A stretch of DNA of 64,000 nucleotides from Legionella sheltonii. Lineage in GTDB: Bacteria > Pseudomonadota > Gammaproteobacteria > Legionellales > Legionellaceae. The notes below the pieces were generated by a model. It saw only the letters and a program-made list of their open reading frames with translations, did not search any database and had not been told where the DNA came from. The position numbers and the translations under genes were made by a program. The DNA lies in NCBI RefSeq assembly GCF_026191355.1, contig NZ_JAPHOQ010000008.1, forward strand, positions 1 to 64,000, read 5' to 3'. Below are positions 41,825 to 49,540 of this stretch, piece after piece. Within the stretch, counting starts at the first letter, position 1. Every line of letters begins with the position of its first letter.

Positions 41825-42790
41825 CTAACTGGAATAGGGGACTCCTGCTTTTAAGATTCGCTCTCGTACGCCTTGCCACGCTCCTGTTGCCGGAGGAAGC
41901 TCGATCGCAATGACTTGGGCATTGGATGTGTCTGCATTTCTTAATTGATAATAGAGATCAAAGGCTACTTGTCCAGGATGTTCTTTCAATCGATGAAAAT
42001 GCTCTCCAAGGATTCCTATGGGTTGTTTGCTGGCAATAACGTAGATTTTATCTGGATTTTTTTGGCAAAAATGGCTAAGTGCCTCATAGTCGGTAAAATA
42101 ATATAACAATTTTTGCGGTTGGTAATGACTTTCCAATTTTCCAGGAACCCGCAGCGTATTTTCATGGTCGAGCGAGGGGATTGTAATTACTTCGGCGATG
42201 GTTTTTTCATCAATAAGTCCATGACGTAAAATTTGGTAGTTCGCTACATGAGTTGCATCAATGATGGTGGATTCAATGCCTACAGTACAACGACCTCCAT
42301 CCAATATGGTTAATTCTTGATTTGGGAATGATTCGCTGACATGCTGTGCCGTTGTGGGGCTGACTTTCCCAAAAGGGTTTGCTGAGGGAGCAACCAGCGG
42401 GATCCCTAATTTACTTAATAGCTCCTGGGCTATGGGATGGGCTGGGCATCTGATGGCTACCGTAGTCTGACCTCCCGTAATTAATGGAGTAATTTGCTCT
42501 GGTTTGCAACGTAAAACAAGAGTTAAAGGACCTGGCCAGAATTTTTTAATGAGTTGCTGGGCATAGACTGGTATGTCTTTGACCCATTGATTGAGATCCC
42601 AATCTTGCGCAACGTGAACGATTAAAGGATGGTTTAAGGGTCTGTTCTTCATTGCAAAAACAGCTCTAATTGCTTGTTCATTATTAATAGGAGCTGCTAA
42701 TCCATAGACCGTTTCTGTAGGTATGGCAACAGGCTTTCCTGCAAGCAAATCGCGAATAGCATCATCGATGTGGGTTGTAATTAAAGGCAT
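41825..42790 (-). CDS. sua5: L-threonylcarbamoyladenylate synthase, Sua5 type
   Basis: Makes threonylcarbamoyl-AMP from Thr, bicarbonate and ATP for t6A37 in ANN-decoding tRNAs. The N-terminal YrdC domain (PVAIPTETVYGLAAP, KNRPLNHPLIVHV, KFWPGPLTLVL) is joined to a C-terminal Sua5 domain (VPGKLESHYQP), so this is the long form rather than short TsaC. The ATG at 42790 gives 321 aa and the standard N-terminus; an open extension of 30 hydrophobic codons upstream is not conserved in the family. It lies next to a tRNA gene on the same strand. Confidence 0.92.
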   Translation of the reverse strand: MPLITTHIDDAIRDLLAGKPVAIPTETVYGLAAPINNEQAIRAVFAMKNRPLNHPLIVHVAQDWDLNQWVKDIPVYAQQLIKKFWPGPLTLVLRCKPEQITPLITGGQTTVAIRCPAHPIAQELLSKLGIPLVAPSANPFGKVSPTTAQHVSESFPNQELTILDGGRCTVGIESTIIDATHVANYQILRHGLIDEKTIAEVITIPSLDHENTLRVPGKLESHYQPQKLLYYFTDYEALSHFCQKNPDKIYVIASKQPIGILGEHFHRLKEHPGQVAFDLYYQLRNADTSNAQVIAIELPPATGAWQGVRERILKAGVPYSS

Positions 42791-42918
42791 ATACAGACCA
42801 TAAATTAAAAAGCCTATTATTTTTACACAAATTGAAAGAGAAATCAGCTGTTTTGCCTTTTCATTTTCCCCCAAATACAATAGATTCTATTGGCCTGAAA
42901 TATAAATGATTAGGGATA

Positions 42919-43695
42919 GTGGTTGTGTTACTTCATCTAATAGAACGAACTGTGGATGGTTATTTCGCGCTCCTTCCCCGGGAGAAACCTTCATTGGAGA
43001 TCGTTAAATCCACACATTTGATTGCACACAGGGGGGCGCATAATCATGCACAGGGTATCATTGAAAATACGCTAGCGGCATTTGATTTGGCGAAAGAATT
43101 GGGGTGCTGGGGGATTGAGCTTGATGTACACGCCACTGCAGATAAAGTGCTCGTGGTGAATCATGATCCTACTTTAAAGCGTCTGTGGGGACATGATCGA
43201 GCAATTGCTCAACTGAGCTTTAATGAATTACGAACCCTGAGCCCAGCAGTACCTACACTCAATGAAGTTGTCGCCAGATATGGACACAGCATGCATTTGC
43301 TGATCGAATTAAAAGCACCGTTTCAAGATGAGGAAGCTTTAGTCCGCGCATTGAATGGATTATCTGCTGGGGAACAATATCACTTGCTCACTTTAGATTC
43401 CGCAGTTTTTAGCTCCTTATCGCAATTTCCAAAAAATGCACTGTTATTGGTAGCAGGGCATAATAATGTGCATCAATTTTGCAATATCAGTTTAAAAGAG
43501 AATTATGGGGGCGTTTTGGGACATTATTTTTTAATGAATAATCAGGTTGTTAAAAGACTCCAAGCCGCCAAACAAATTGTTGGTGTAGGCATGATCGATT
43601 CCAAGTTCAGCATGTATCGCGAATTAAATCGAGGAATAAATTGGCTTTTCACCAATCGTGCCAATGAAATGAATTTTTATTTGCGCCATCTTTAG
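42919..43695 (+). CDS. glycerophosphodiester phosphodiesterase
   Basis: 258-aa GDPD-family enzyme that hydrolyses deacylated phospholipids to glycerol 3-phosphate and an alcohol. TIM-barrel catalytic motifs are LIAHRGAHNHAQGIIENTLAAF (His-Arg and Glu), GIELDVHATADKVLVVNHDPTL (Glu-Asp metal ligands and second His) and LLIELKAP. No signal peptide, so a cytosolic GlpQ/UgpQ-like enzyme is likely. GTG start after AGGGA. Divergent from sua5. Confidence 0.92.
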   Translation: MVVLLHLIERTVDGYFALLPREKPSLEIVKSTHLIAHRGAHNHAQGIIENTLAAFDLAKELGCWGIELDVHATADKVLVVNHDPTLKRLWGHDRAIAQLSFNELRTLSPAVPTLNEVVARYGHSMHLLIELKAPFQDEEALVRALNGLSAGEQYHLLTLDSAVFSSLSQFPKNALLLVAGHNNVHQFCNISLKENYGGVLGHYFLMNNQVVKRLQAAKQIVGVGMIDSKFSMYRELNRGINWLFTNRANEMNFYLRHL

Positions 43696-43948
43696 AAGAA
43701 TGTTTACACCCACCTCCTCTCCGCGGGGTAGTGAGAACCCAATGAGAGATTGTGTTTCGCGGGGGGAACCCGAGCAGCGCGAGGGATGACCTCGAATGGA
43801 TAAAATTCTGATCTAAATAAATTATTGACCGGTTGATTTAGATATGTTCTGATAGAAATTAAGACAGCTAGGGTGTCGATATTTTGACTTGTCATGATGA
43901 AAAATTATGGTCAAGTCATTTTTTTTATTGTAAAAAAGGATGTAGGTT

Positions 43949-44902
43949 ATGCGTTGGACGGATAGATTTTGGTCGACAACCAGTTGGGCATTTGATACTA
44001 CAGTTCATGCAGTAGCAGATACAATGAGTGTATGTGGCACTTTGGCATGTACTCTGGGTGGTGCAGCATATGCTGTCTCTAACATGCTTAATTTAGAAGA
44101 AGTCAGTGCGTCCTATTATGGCGCAGTGAATGCTACGGGTAATTTTACTTTAGGAGTTAACCTTACAAACATAAATTATAGTCTTAGTGAATCATTTCCT
44201 TTGACTTACAGTAATAATATAAATAATGGTACCGCTTATAATGTAACCGATTACATTAGTTCAGGAATGGTGCAAACAGCCAGTACTATTTGCATGGCAT
44301 CAGGTATTGCCTTAAAAACTTTAGGCGCAACGATTAATCAGTGGCAGGAAAATAGGGAAGAACAGCGTTATTATGCTCGCAATCATGGATTGCAAATTGC
44401 CAAGCCTCAGTGGAAAGAGTATGGTTATGTTGGTGCAGAAGCTTTTGCTGGTGCACTATCTATGGCGATGCTCAGTACCACAGTTGCCACGACGGCACTT
44501 TATTTCTCCAGCAGAACGGTGCCTAAGATCACCTATCCTCCTTCTGGCGAACGTTATGTGGCTGGTGCCTATTATAATGGTCCAACCATATCAATGCCTT
44601 TTAATATCAACATCGATTTGGGAACCAGTAGTTTCAACATTCCACTGTATTTTGATACGATGAATGTTTTGCTCAACAAAACAGTTGAGGTGGCTGCAAA
44701 GGCTACCTATGGCGGTGGTTTTTTCTTTAAACCAAACCAAAATACCCCCAACCCTCCTTTGGCGGTTACGGAGGCAGTTTCTTCAATCACAGGGGCGAGC
44801 GCTTATCTGGCACATAATTTTTTTGCCAGTAAAGCCAAACATCTTCATGCTGAGAGAATACAAAAAGCAGAAACAAGTGTTTATACATTAGTTAATAATT
44901 AA
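43949..44902 (+). CDS. orphan four-TM membrane protein with N-glycosylation-type sequons
   Basis: 317 aa, unrecognised. Hydrophobic segments lie at about 25-47, 108-128, 168-190 and 270-292. By the positive-inside rule the Arg/Lys-rich loop at about 130-165 faces the cytosol and the loops at 48-107 and 191-268 face the opposite side. Those two loops hold seven N-x-S/T sequons (N61, N65, N71, N76, N93, N98, N243) and the cytosolic loop has none. RBS AAGGATG. Effector status and glycosylation are inference; an inner-membrane protein is the plain alternative. Confidence 0.65.
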   Translation: MRWTDRFWSTTSWAFDTTVHAVADTMSVCGTLACTLGGAAYAVSNMLNLEEVSASYYGAVNATGNFTLGVNLTNINYSLSESFPLTYSNNINNGTAYNVTDYISSGMVQTASTICMASGIALKTLGATINQWQENREEQRYYARNHGLQIAKPQWKEYGYVGAEAFAGALSMAMLSTTVATTALYFSSRTVPKITYPPSGERYVAGAYYNGPTISMPFNINIDLGTSSFNIPLYFDTMNVLLNKTVEVAAKATYGGGFFFKPNQNTPNPPLAVTEAVSSITGASAYLAHNFFASKAKHLHAERIQKAETSVYTLVNN

Positions 44903-44924
44903 GGTTAGCCTAAAGTGCGAGACC

Positions 44925-44985
44925 TTCTGTCATCGAGCCCAGCGAGGGATCCCCTGCGTCGTGGAGATCTCCTCATTGTCTCAGG
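44925..44985. repeat. degenerate dispersed repeat
   Basis: CTGTCATCGAGCCCAGCGAGGGATCCCC...GGAGATCTCCTC-type sequence between converging genes, similar in style to the stretch near 28.82 kb. It can fold imperfectly and may serve as a terminator. Confidence 0.35.
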
Positions 44986-44994
44986 ATGAAGGGA

Positions 44995-46269
44995 CTAGCG
45001 TTCAACAATCGCTGCAACGCCCATTCCTCCCGCAGTGCAAACACTGATAAGGATACGTCCTTGTCCTTGATTGGCTAGGATTTTGGCGGCGGCACCCACC
45101 AAACGTCCACCCGTAGCAGCAAAGGGATGGCCAAGGGCAAGACTCCCTCCTTTTACGTTCATTTTTTGTGTGTCTATAGTTCCTAAAGGCTTTTTGAGAT
45201 GTAATACTTTTTGACAATATTCAGCAGATTCCCATGCTTTTAACGTACACAGTACTTGACCAGCAAAAGCTTCATGAATTTCATAATAATCAAAATCTTG
45301 CAAACTCATTCGATTTCTTGCCAATAAACGAGCGACAGCAATCGTTGGCGCCATCAATAATCCTGCACCATGCACGAAATCTATTGCAGCCACTTCGCAG
45401 TCCACAAAATAAGCAAGAGGTTCTAGTTGATGACTTTTGGCCCATTCAGGAGAGCCTAATAATACAACAGAAGCTCCATCAGTGAGTGGCGTTGAGTTTC
45501 CTGCAGTTAAACTACCCTTATCAGATTTATCAAAAGCAGGTTTTAAGGACGCCAATTTTTCCAAAGAAGGATCTTTACGGGTAATGGTATCTTGCTTTAG
45601 AGAAGCAAAGGGGGCGATTAAATCCTCATAAAACCCTTCATTATACGCTTGAGTCGCATTTTGATGTGAGCGAAAAGCCAATTCATCTTGAGCCTGGCGG
45701 CTAATTTGCCATTCTTTAACCATTAATTCACAATGATCGCCCATAGACAAACCAGTGCGTGGTTCGCGGACTTCCGGTAATAGAGGTTTTAACATGCTCA
45801 AGCGGAATTCTTTGAAAAGGCTAAACTTTTCTTTCACCCCTTTAGCCTGTTGAAATTTAATTAAAAAATGAGTTAGTTTTCTTTGGCCAATTAGTGGAAT
45901 ATCCGAATTGGTGTCCGTTCCTCCCCCTATTCCTGCAGCGATTTGGCCGCTAGCAATTTTTAACGCAATTAAATTGACTGCTTCTAAACCCGTACCACAA
46001 GCACGTTGTATGGTTAATCCGGGAGTATCTGGAGACAACTCACTACCTAAAACGGTTTCGCGGGCCAGATTCCAGTCAAAAGGATGATTCATAATTGCGC
46101 CTGCAATAAAATCACCCAATAACTCACCTTGAATTTTAGTTTTACTAATAAGATCAGCTAATGCTGCCCCTAACATATCCTGATTGGATTTTCCTAAATA
46201 GTTCGTTTGTGATTTGACAAAGGGAGTGCGGGAACTATTAAGAATAGCCACTTTATCTTTGAAGCTCAT
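44995..46269 (-). CDS. acetyl-CoA acyltransferase (thiolase, FadI/FadA-like)
   Basis: 424-aa thiolase that probably cleaves 3-ketoacyl-CoA in beta-oxidation. Nucleophile Cys91 in QRACGTGLE, His in GHPFAATGGR, second Cys in SVCTAGGMG. The length is close to FadI (436) and acetyltransferases. The ATG at 46269 is chosen for the AAGGA seven bases upstream; other in-frame ATGs at 46293 and 46341 lack sites. No fadJ or fadB partner adjoins. Divergent from the GST gene. Confidence 0.9.
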   Translation of the reverse strand: MSFKDKVAILNSSRTPFVKSQTNYLGKSNQDMLGAALADLISKTKIQGELLGDFIAGAIMNHPFDWNLARETVLGSELSPDTPGLTIQRACGTGLEAVNLIALKIASGQIAAGIGGGTDTNSDIPLIGQRKLTHFLIKFQQAKGVKEKFSLFKEFRLSMLKPLLPEVREPRTGLSMGDHCELMVKEWQISRQAQDELAFRSHQNATQAYNEGFYEDLIAPFASLKQDTITRKDPSLEKLASLKPAFDKSDKGSLTAGNSTPLTDGASVVLLGSPEWAKSHQLEPLAYFVDCEVAAIDFVHGAGLLMAPTIAVARLLARNRMSLQDFDYYEIHEAFAGQVLCTLKAWESAEYCQKVLHLKKPLGTIDTQKMNVKGGSLALGHPFAATGGRLVGAAAKILANQGQGRILISVCTAGGMGVAAIVER

Positions 46270-46466
46270 GGGTAATTCCTTTTCGCTGCTCATGATTTCT
46301 AAGAATAGACTAAAATTATCCATCTGCGCTACATAATTCAAGCCGGGATATTGGTTGCTTATTTCAAAGTATGCTTTTTATCCTGGTGATTAACCAGACT
46401 GGTTTTACGCGAAGGAAAAAATTACACTATAATTTCATTTTAGCGCTTATAACAAGGAGGTTTCGC

Positions 46467-47105
46467 ATGTATACCTTGTATTCATTTGGGACGCCTAATG
46501 GTATTAAACCGACGATTATGCTGCACGAGCTGTCCCAATCCTATTCGATTAAAACCATCGATATTTCTAAAGGAGAACAGTTTAATCCGGATTTTTTAAA
46601 AATTTCCCCGAATAATAAAATTCCGGTTTTATATGACTCGCAAACCGATTTTTATTTGTTTGAAAGTGTGGCTATATTGCAATATCTTGCAGAAAAGCAT
46701 CATAGATTTTTACCGGATTCACTGCAAAATAAGTACGCTATTCTCGAATGGTGCTTTTTTCAAGCAGCTCATATAGGTCCGATGTTTGGTCAATTGGGAC
46801 ATTTTCATCGTATGGATGAAAAAATTCCTTATGCACTCAAACGTTATGCGGATGAAAGTGAGCGTTTGTTAGGGGTTATGGAAAAACAACTGACCCAATT
46901 TTCTTATATTGGTGGTAATGAGTACACCATTGCCGATATGGCCATTTGGCCCTGGATTTACTGCTTTCAGATTTTTTATCAACAGGCTATTGATGCGCAA
47001 CGTTTTGCTCATTTACTTAAATGGTATCAACGGATCAGTGAGCGTACCGCGGTGAAAGCGGCTTTAGATGCATATGATTTGACTTTGGAAGGGAGAAAAA
47101 AATAA
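46467..47105 (+). CDS. glutathione S-transferase (YfcG/YghU-like)
   Basis: 212-aa GST with N-terminal thioredoxin fold and C-terminal helical domain. MYTLYSFGTPNGIKPTIMLHEL carries the TPNG motif seen in Nu-class disulfide-bond reductases YfcG and YghU; the Thr-Asn pair replaces the usual catalytic Ser or Tyr. NKIPVLYD (cis-Pro) and ESVAILQYLAEK bind glutathione. AAGGAGG before the ATG at 46467 fixes the start. Confidence 0.9.
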   Translation: MYTLYSFGTPNGIKPTIMLHELSQSYSIKTIDISKGEQFNPDFLKISPNNKIPVLYDSQTDFYLFESVAILQYLAEKHHRFLPDSLQNKYAILEWCFFQAAHIGPMFGQLGHFHRMDEKIPYALKRYADESERLLGVMEKQLTQFSYIGGNEYTIADMAIWPWIYCFQIFYQQAIDAQRFAHLLKWYQRISERTAVKAALDAYDLTLEGRKK

Positions 47106-47128
47106 GGCAGATAGAACCCTCACCCCGG

Positions 47129-47160
47129 CCCCTCTCCCACCTGGAAGAGGGGATTTTTTT
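47129..47160 (+). terminator. rho-independent terminator after GST (repeat-like)
   Basis: CCCCTCT (47129-47135) pairs with AGAGGGG (47146-47152), followed by A and seven T. The preceding CCCTCACCCC resembles the left half of the dispersed palindromic repeats near 23.8, 25.3 and 61.6 kb. Confidence 0.8.
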
Positions 47161-47174
47161 GGGTCATTTTATTA

Positions 47175-48488
47175 TTAGTTAAACACCTGTGTTGCTTGCA
47201 CTGCCACATCTAACCCATTGCCAGTTTCTTGTTTCTCTGAATAAAACCCATTCTTAACCAATAACTGACTCACAGGTATTGTTGGGGTTAGTTGATCAGT
47301 AGGAGGAGTGCCCTGATTTGAAGGAGGAGTACTTAGTGTTTTAAGCGTGTCTATAAGTTTTTCTTGTTTCACAAGAAGTTCTTGATAACGGTCATTCGAT
47401 TTCTCAAGCTCTTGTTGCACCAGCACCAGTTTCCTTTCGGCATCGCAGATGCGTGTCACTATGGTATCAAAGCTCGTTTCTTTATTAGTTAGAAATAAAT
47501 CGAGTCTTTCCTGGAAAGCCTGGCGTTGTTCTTCCTTGCCAATGGCGGCAACCGTTAATTCTGATATGGTGGCCTGCAACGTATTGATCATTACTTGCGC
47601 TTTATCAAGATCCGCTCCGAGTGCTTCTCTCACCTTGTGCACTTCCAGAACTTTTTGCATTAACTCCTCTTGACTGGCTTTGTATCCCTCTGTAATACGG
47701 TCTAACTTTTCCTGATTTTTTTGCATTAAGTCGGTTTGTTGTTCCACCCCCTCTTTGAGGGCTTCAGAAATTTCTACTAATCCATTTCTAGTTCCATCTA
47801 AAGCCTCATTAATTTTAACGGTGGCCATGATTTGTTTATCAATCAAATCAATGCGCTTGCTTAGCGCTTCAATATTTTCTGTGAGCCGTACATTTTCATT
47901 GGCAAATTTTTGAATCTCTACTGCTAATTGTTGACGGATAATATCCAGAGCATTAATGGTTAATTGCAGGAGGTCGGCTAAGCCTAAAATACCTTGTTGC
48001 AAACTTTCAATAGCACTGGTACTGCATTTATGATGATCATCAAGGATGATTCCTCCGGCTGTATAGGTAACCGCCGTGACCCCACAAAGTGCCAAAAGAA
48101 AGCCAATATGTGCGACAATGCCCATGATTAGGGTGGGAACCGTTAATGCGACTCCACCAATAATCTTTTGCCAAAGCGGTAGTTCACCCCAGTATTCCGC
48201 AGCTCGCGAGAACATACTCGGATTTTTTTCCATGCTTTTGATGGTATCTTGCAGACTTTTTTTGATTTGCTCAAATATTTCTTTGGTAATAGTGATTTTT
48301 ACAAGTTTGTCTTGATCGGTATTGTTAAGATTTTTTAACTTCTCTTTTATTTCTTTAGATGCTGTTTCTTCGACTGCGAGTATGGTTGATTCTTTATCTT
48401 GCTCTGGCTCTTGTACGGTATCAAGCTCCCTTTCTTCTACTGCATCCAGATCAATAAGTTGTCGAGTTTCTTCTTCGTTGGTAGCCAT
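47175..48488 (-). CDS. LegC7/YlfA-LegC2-like effector (TM hairpin plus coiled coil)
   Basis: 437-aa protein. It has an acidic N-terminus, a hydrophobic hairpin at residues 107-148 (QKIIGGVALTVPTL...LLALCGVTAVTYTAG), then DDHHKC and a long coiled coil (about 185-385) with Gln/Glu/Leu heptads. Length and order match the LegC2/LegC3/LegC7 group of Legionella effectors, which mimic Q-SNAREs and pair with host VAMP4 (known of the family). The Pro/Thr-rich C-terminus ends in VFN. No signal peptide. The group assignment is from architecture and partly recalled sequence, not a search. Confidence 0.7.
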   Translation of the reverse strand: MATNEEETRQLIDLDAVEERELDTVQEPEQDKESTILAVEETASKEIKEKLKNLNNTDQDKLVKITITKEIFEQIKKSLQDTIKSMEKNPSMFSRAAEYWGELPLWQKIIGGVALTVPTLIMGIVAHIGFLLALCGVTAVTYTAGGIILDDHHKCSTSAIESLQQGILGLADLLQLTINALDIIRQQLAVEIQKFANENVRLTENIEALSKRIDLIDKQIMATVKINEALDGTRNGLVEISEALKEGVEQQTDLMQKNQEKLDRITEGYKASQEELMQKVLEVHKVREALGADLDKAQVMINTLQATISELTVAAIGKEEQRQAFQERLDLFLTNKETSFDTIVTRICDAERKLVLVQQELEKSNDRYQELLVKQEKLIDTLKTLSTPPSNQGTPPTDQLTPTIPVSQLLVKNGFYSEKQETGNGLDVAVQATQVFN

Positions 48489-48646
48489 GTGAATTCCTTT
48501 CTGTTGAATAATCTTCCTGTAACTACTATTTTTAACCAGAATATCTTAAAAAAACAAGAAAAATTTATTCCCTGGAGTTAATAATAGGCTGATGCCTCAA
48601 TTAAGTGATTATATATAAATATAAAAAATTCATGTATCTTTAAGAA

Positions 48647-48670
48647 AAGTTGGGCTTGGGAGCCCAACTT
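48647..48670 (-). terminator. hairpin after the 244-aa orphan
   Basis: AAGTTGGGCT (48647-48656) pairs perfectly with AGCCCAACTT (48661-48670), loop TGGG, 14 bases beyond the minus-strand stop codon. Confidence 0.7.
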
Positions 48671-48683
48671 AATAAAGTACATT

Positions 48684-49418
48684 TTACATTGTAACAGATC
48701 TATATTCAGGGCTTTCCTCAGAAGAGGCGGTACACTTAGCAATTTCGGCAACAGCAGTGGCGCCGGTACGGCTAAGAAGATACAGCAATGCGATAGGAGC
48801 TATAACAGCGGTTACTATGGATGCAGCAACAGCAATTACAGTACAGGCAGCTGCAATAATTCCAGCTTTTGCAGAAGCTCTAAGGTTATCTTGAGCCGTT
48901 TCTATTGCCTCTTCTTTGCCTGCACGTAGACTATGTAATCCAAAACCTGCAGCAATAACCAATTTTCCAAGTGCATAAAGTGCAGCGCATGCGGCAGCTA
49001 TGGCTGCAGCTCCAGCAGCAAGAGCAAACACTATAGGCCCATGAATTGGTGCTGTGACTGTAGTTGCGATATCTGATTTAGTACTCAGTCCAAGTTGCTC
49101 CGCTAATGCTTTTTTCTTTCCAAACGGAGTAAAAAATCCAGGTACAGTTTGTTGTACAAATCCATATCCTTCTTGTAGCTTATCTTTAATTGCATTGATT
49201 GCAACTTGTTTTTCTTCAGGATTTCCTATCAATAAATCCAATACGCCTTTTTCACGGCCAAGAGATAGTGGTTGACGTGATGAGCGTTTAGCAGACGAGC
49301 TGTAATATTGATACGATTCTTCAGTTAATTCTTTTTCCTCTTCCTCATAGGGCTCCCGGTAATCGCGTTGTCCTGATTTTCTTGAACGTTCTGGTTCTTT
49401 AACAAATTTAGATTCCAT
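48684..49418 (-). CDS. orphan membrane protein, candidate Dot/Icm effector
   Basis: 244 aa, unrecognised. The N-terminus (1-55) is highly charged with an EEEEKE run. Two Ala-rich hydrophobic regions at about 128-160 and 184-216 could each be a membrane hairpin. The tail CTASSEESPEYRSVTM is Glu/Ser-rich, like E-block translocation signals. It has its own promoter and hairpin, so it is not in an operon with the LegC7-like gene downstream on the same strand. Function unknown. Confidence 0.65.
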   Translation of the reverse strand: MESKFVKEPERSRKSGQRDYREPYEEEEKELTEESYQYYSSSAKRSSRQPLSLGREKGVLDLLIGNPEEKQVAINAIKDKLQEGYGFVQQTVPGFFTPFGKKKALAEQLGLSTKSDIATTVTAPIHGPIVFALAAGAAAIAAACAALYALGKLVIAAGFGLHSLRAGKEEAIETAQDNLRASAKAGIIAAACTVIAVAASIVTAVIAPIALLYLLSRTGATAVAEIAKCTASSEESPEYRSVTM

Positions 49419-49452
49419 AAATAAACCCCTTGAGTTTGATTAAAATCGGGTC

Positions 49453-49481
49453 ATCCTATTTAAAAAAAGAATACAAGTCAA
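49453..49481 (-). promoter_or_regulatory. promoter of the 244-aa orphan
   Basis: On the minus strand: -35 TTGACT (49476-49481), 17-base spacer, -10 TAGGAT (49453-49458). Confidence 0.55.
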
Positions 49482-49540
49482 GTTGAGTTTATTTGGTTTT
49501 TTGATTATTTTACTCACACTTAACTCAAAAGATGATTTTT

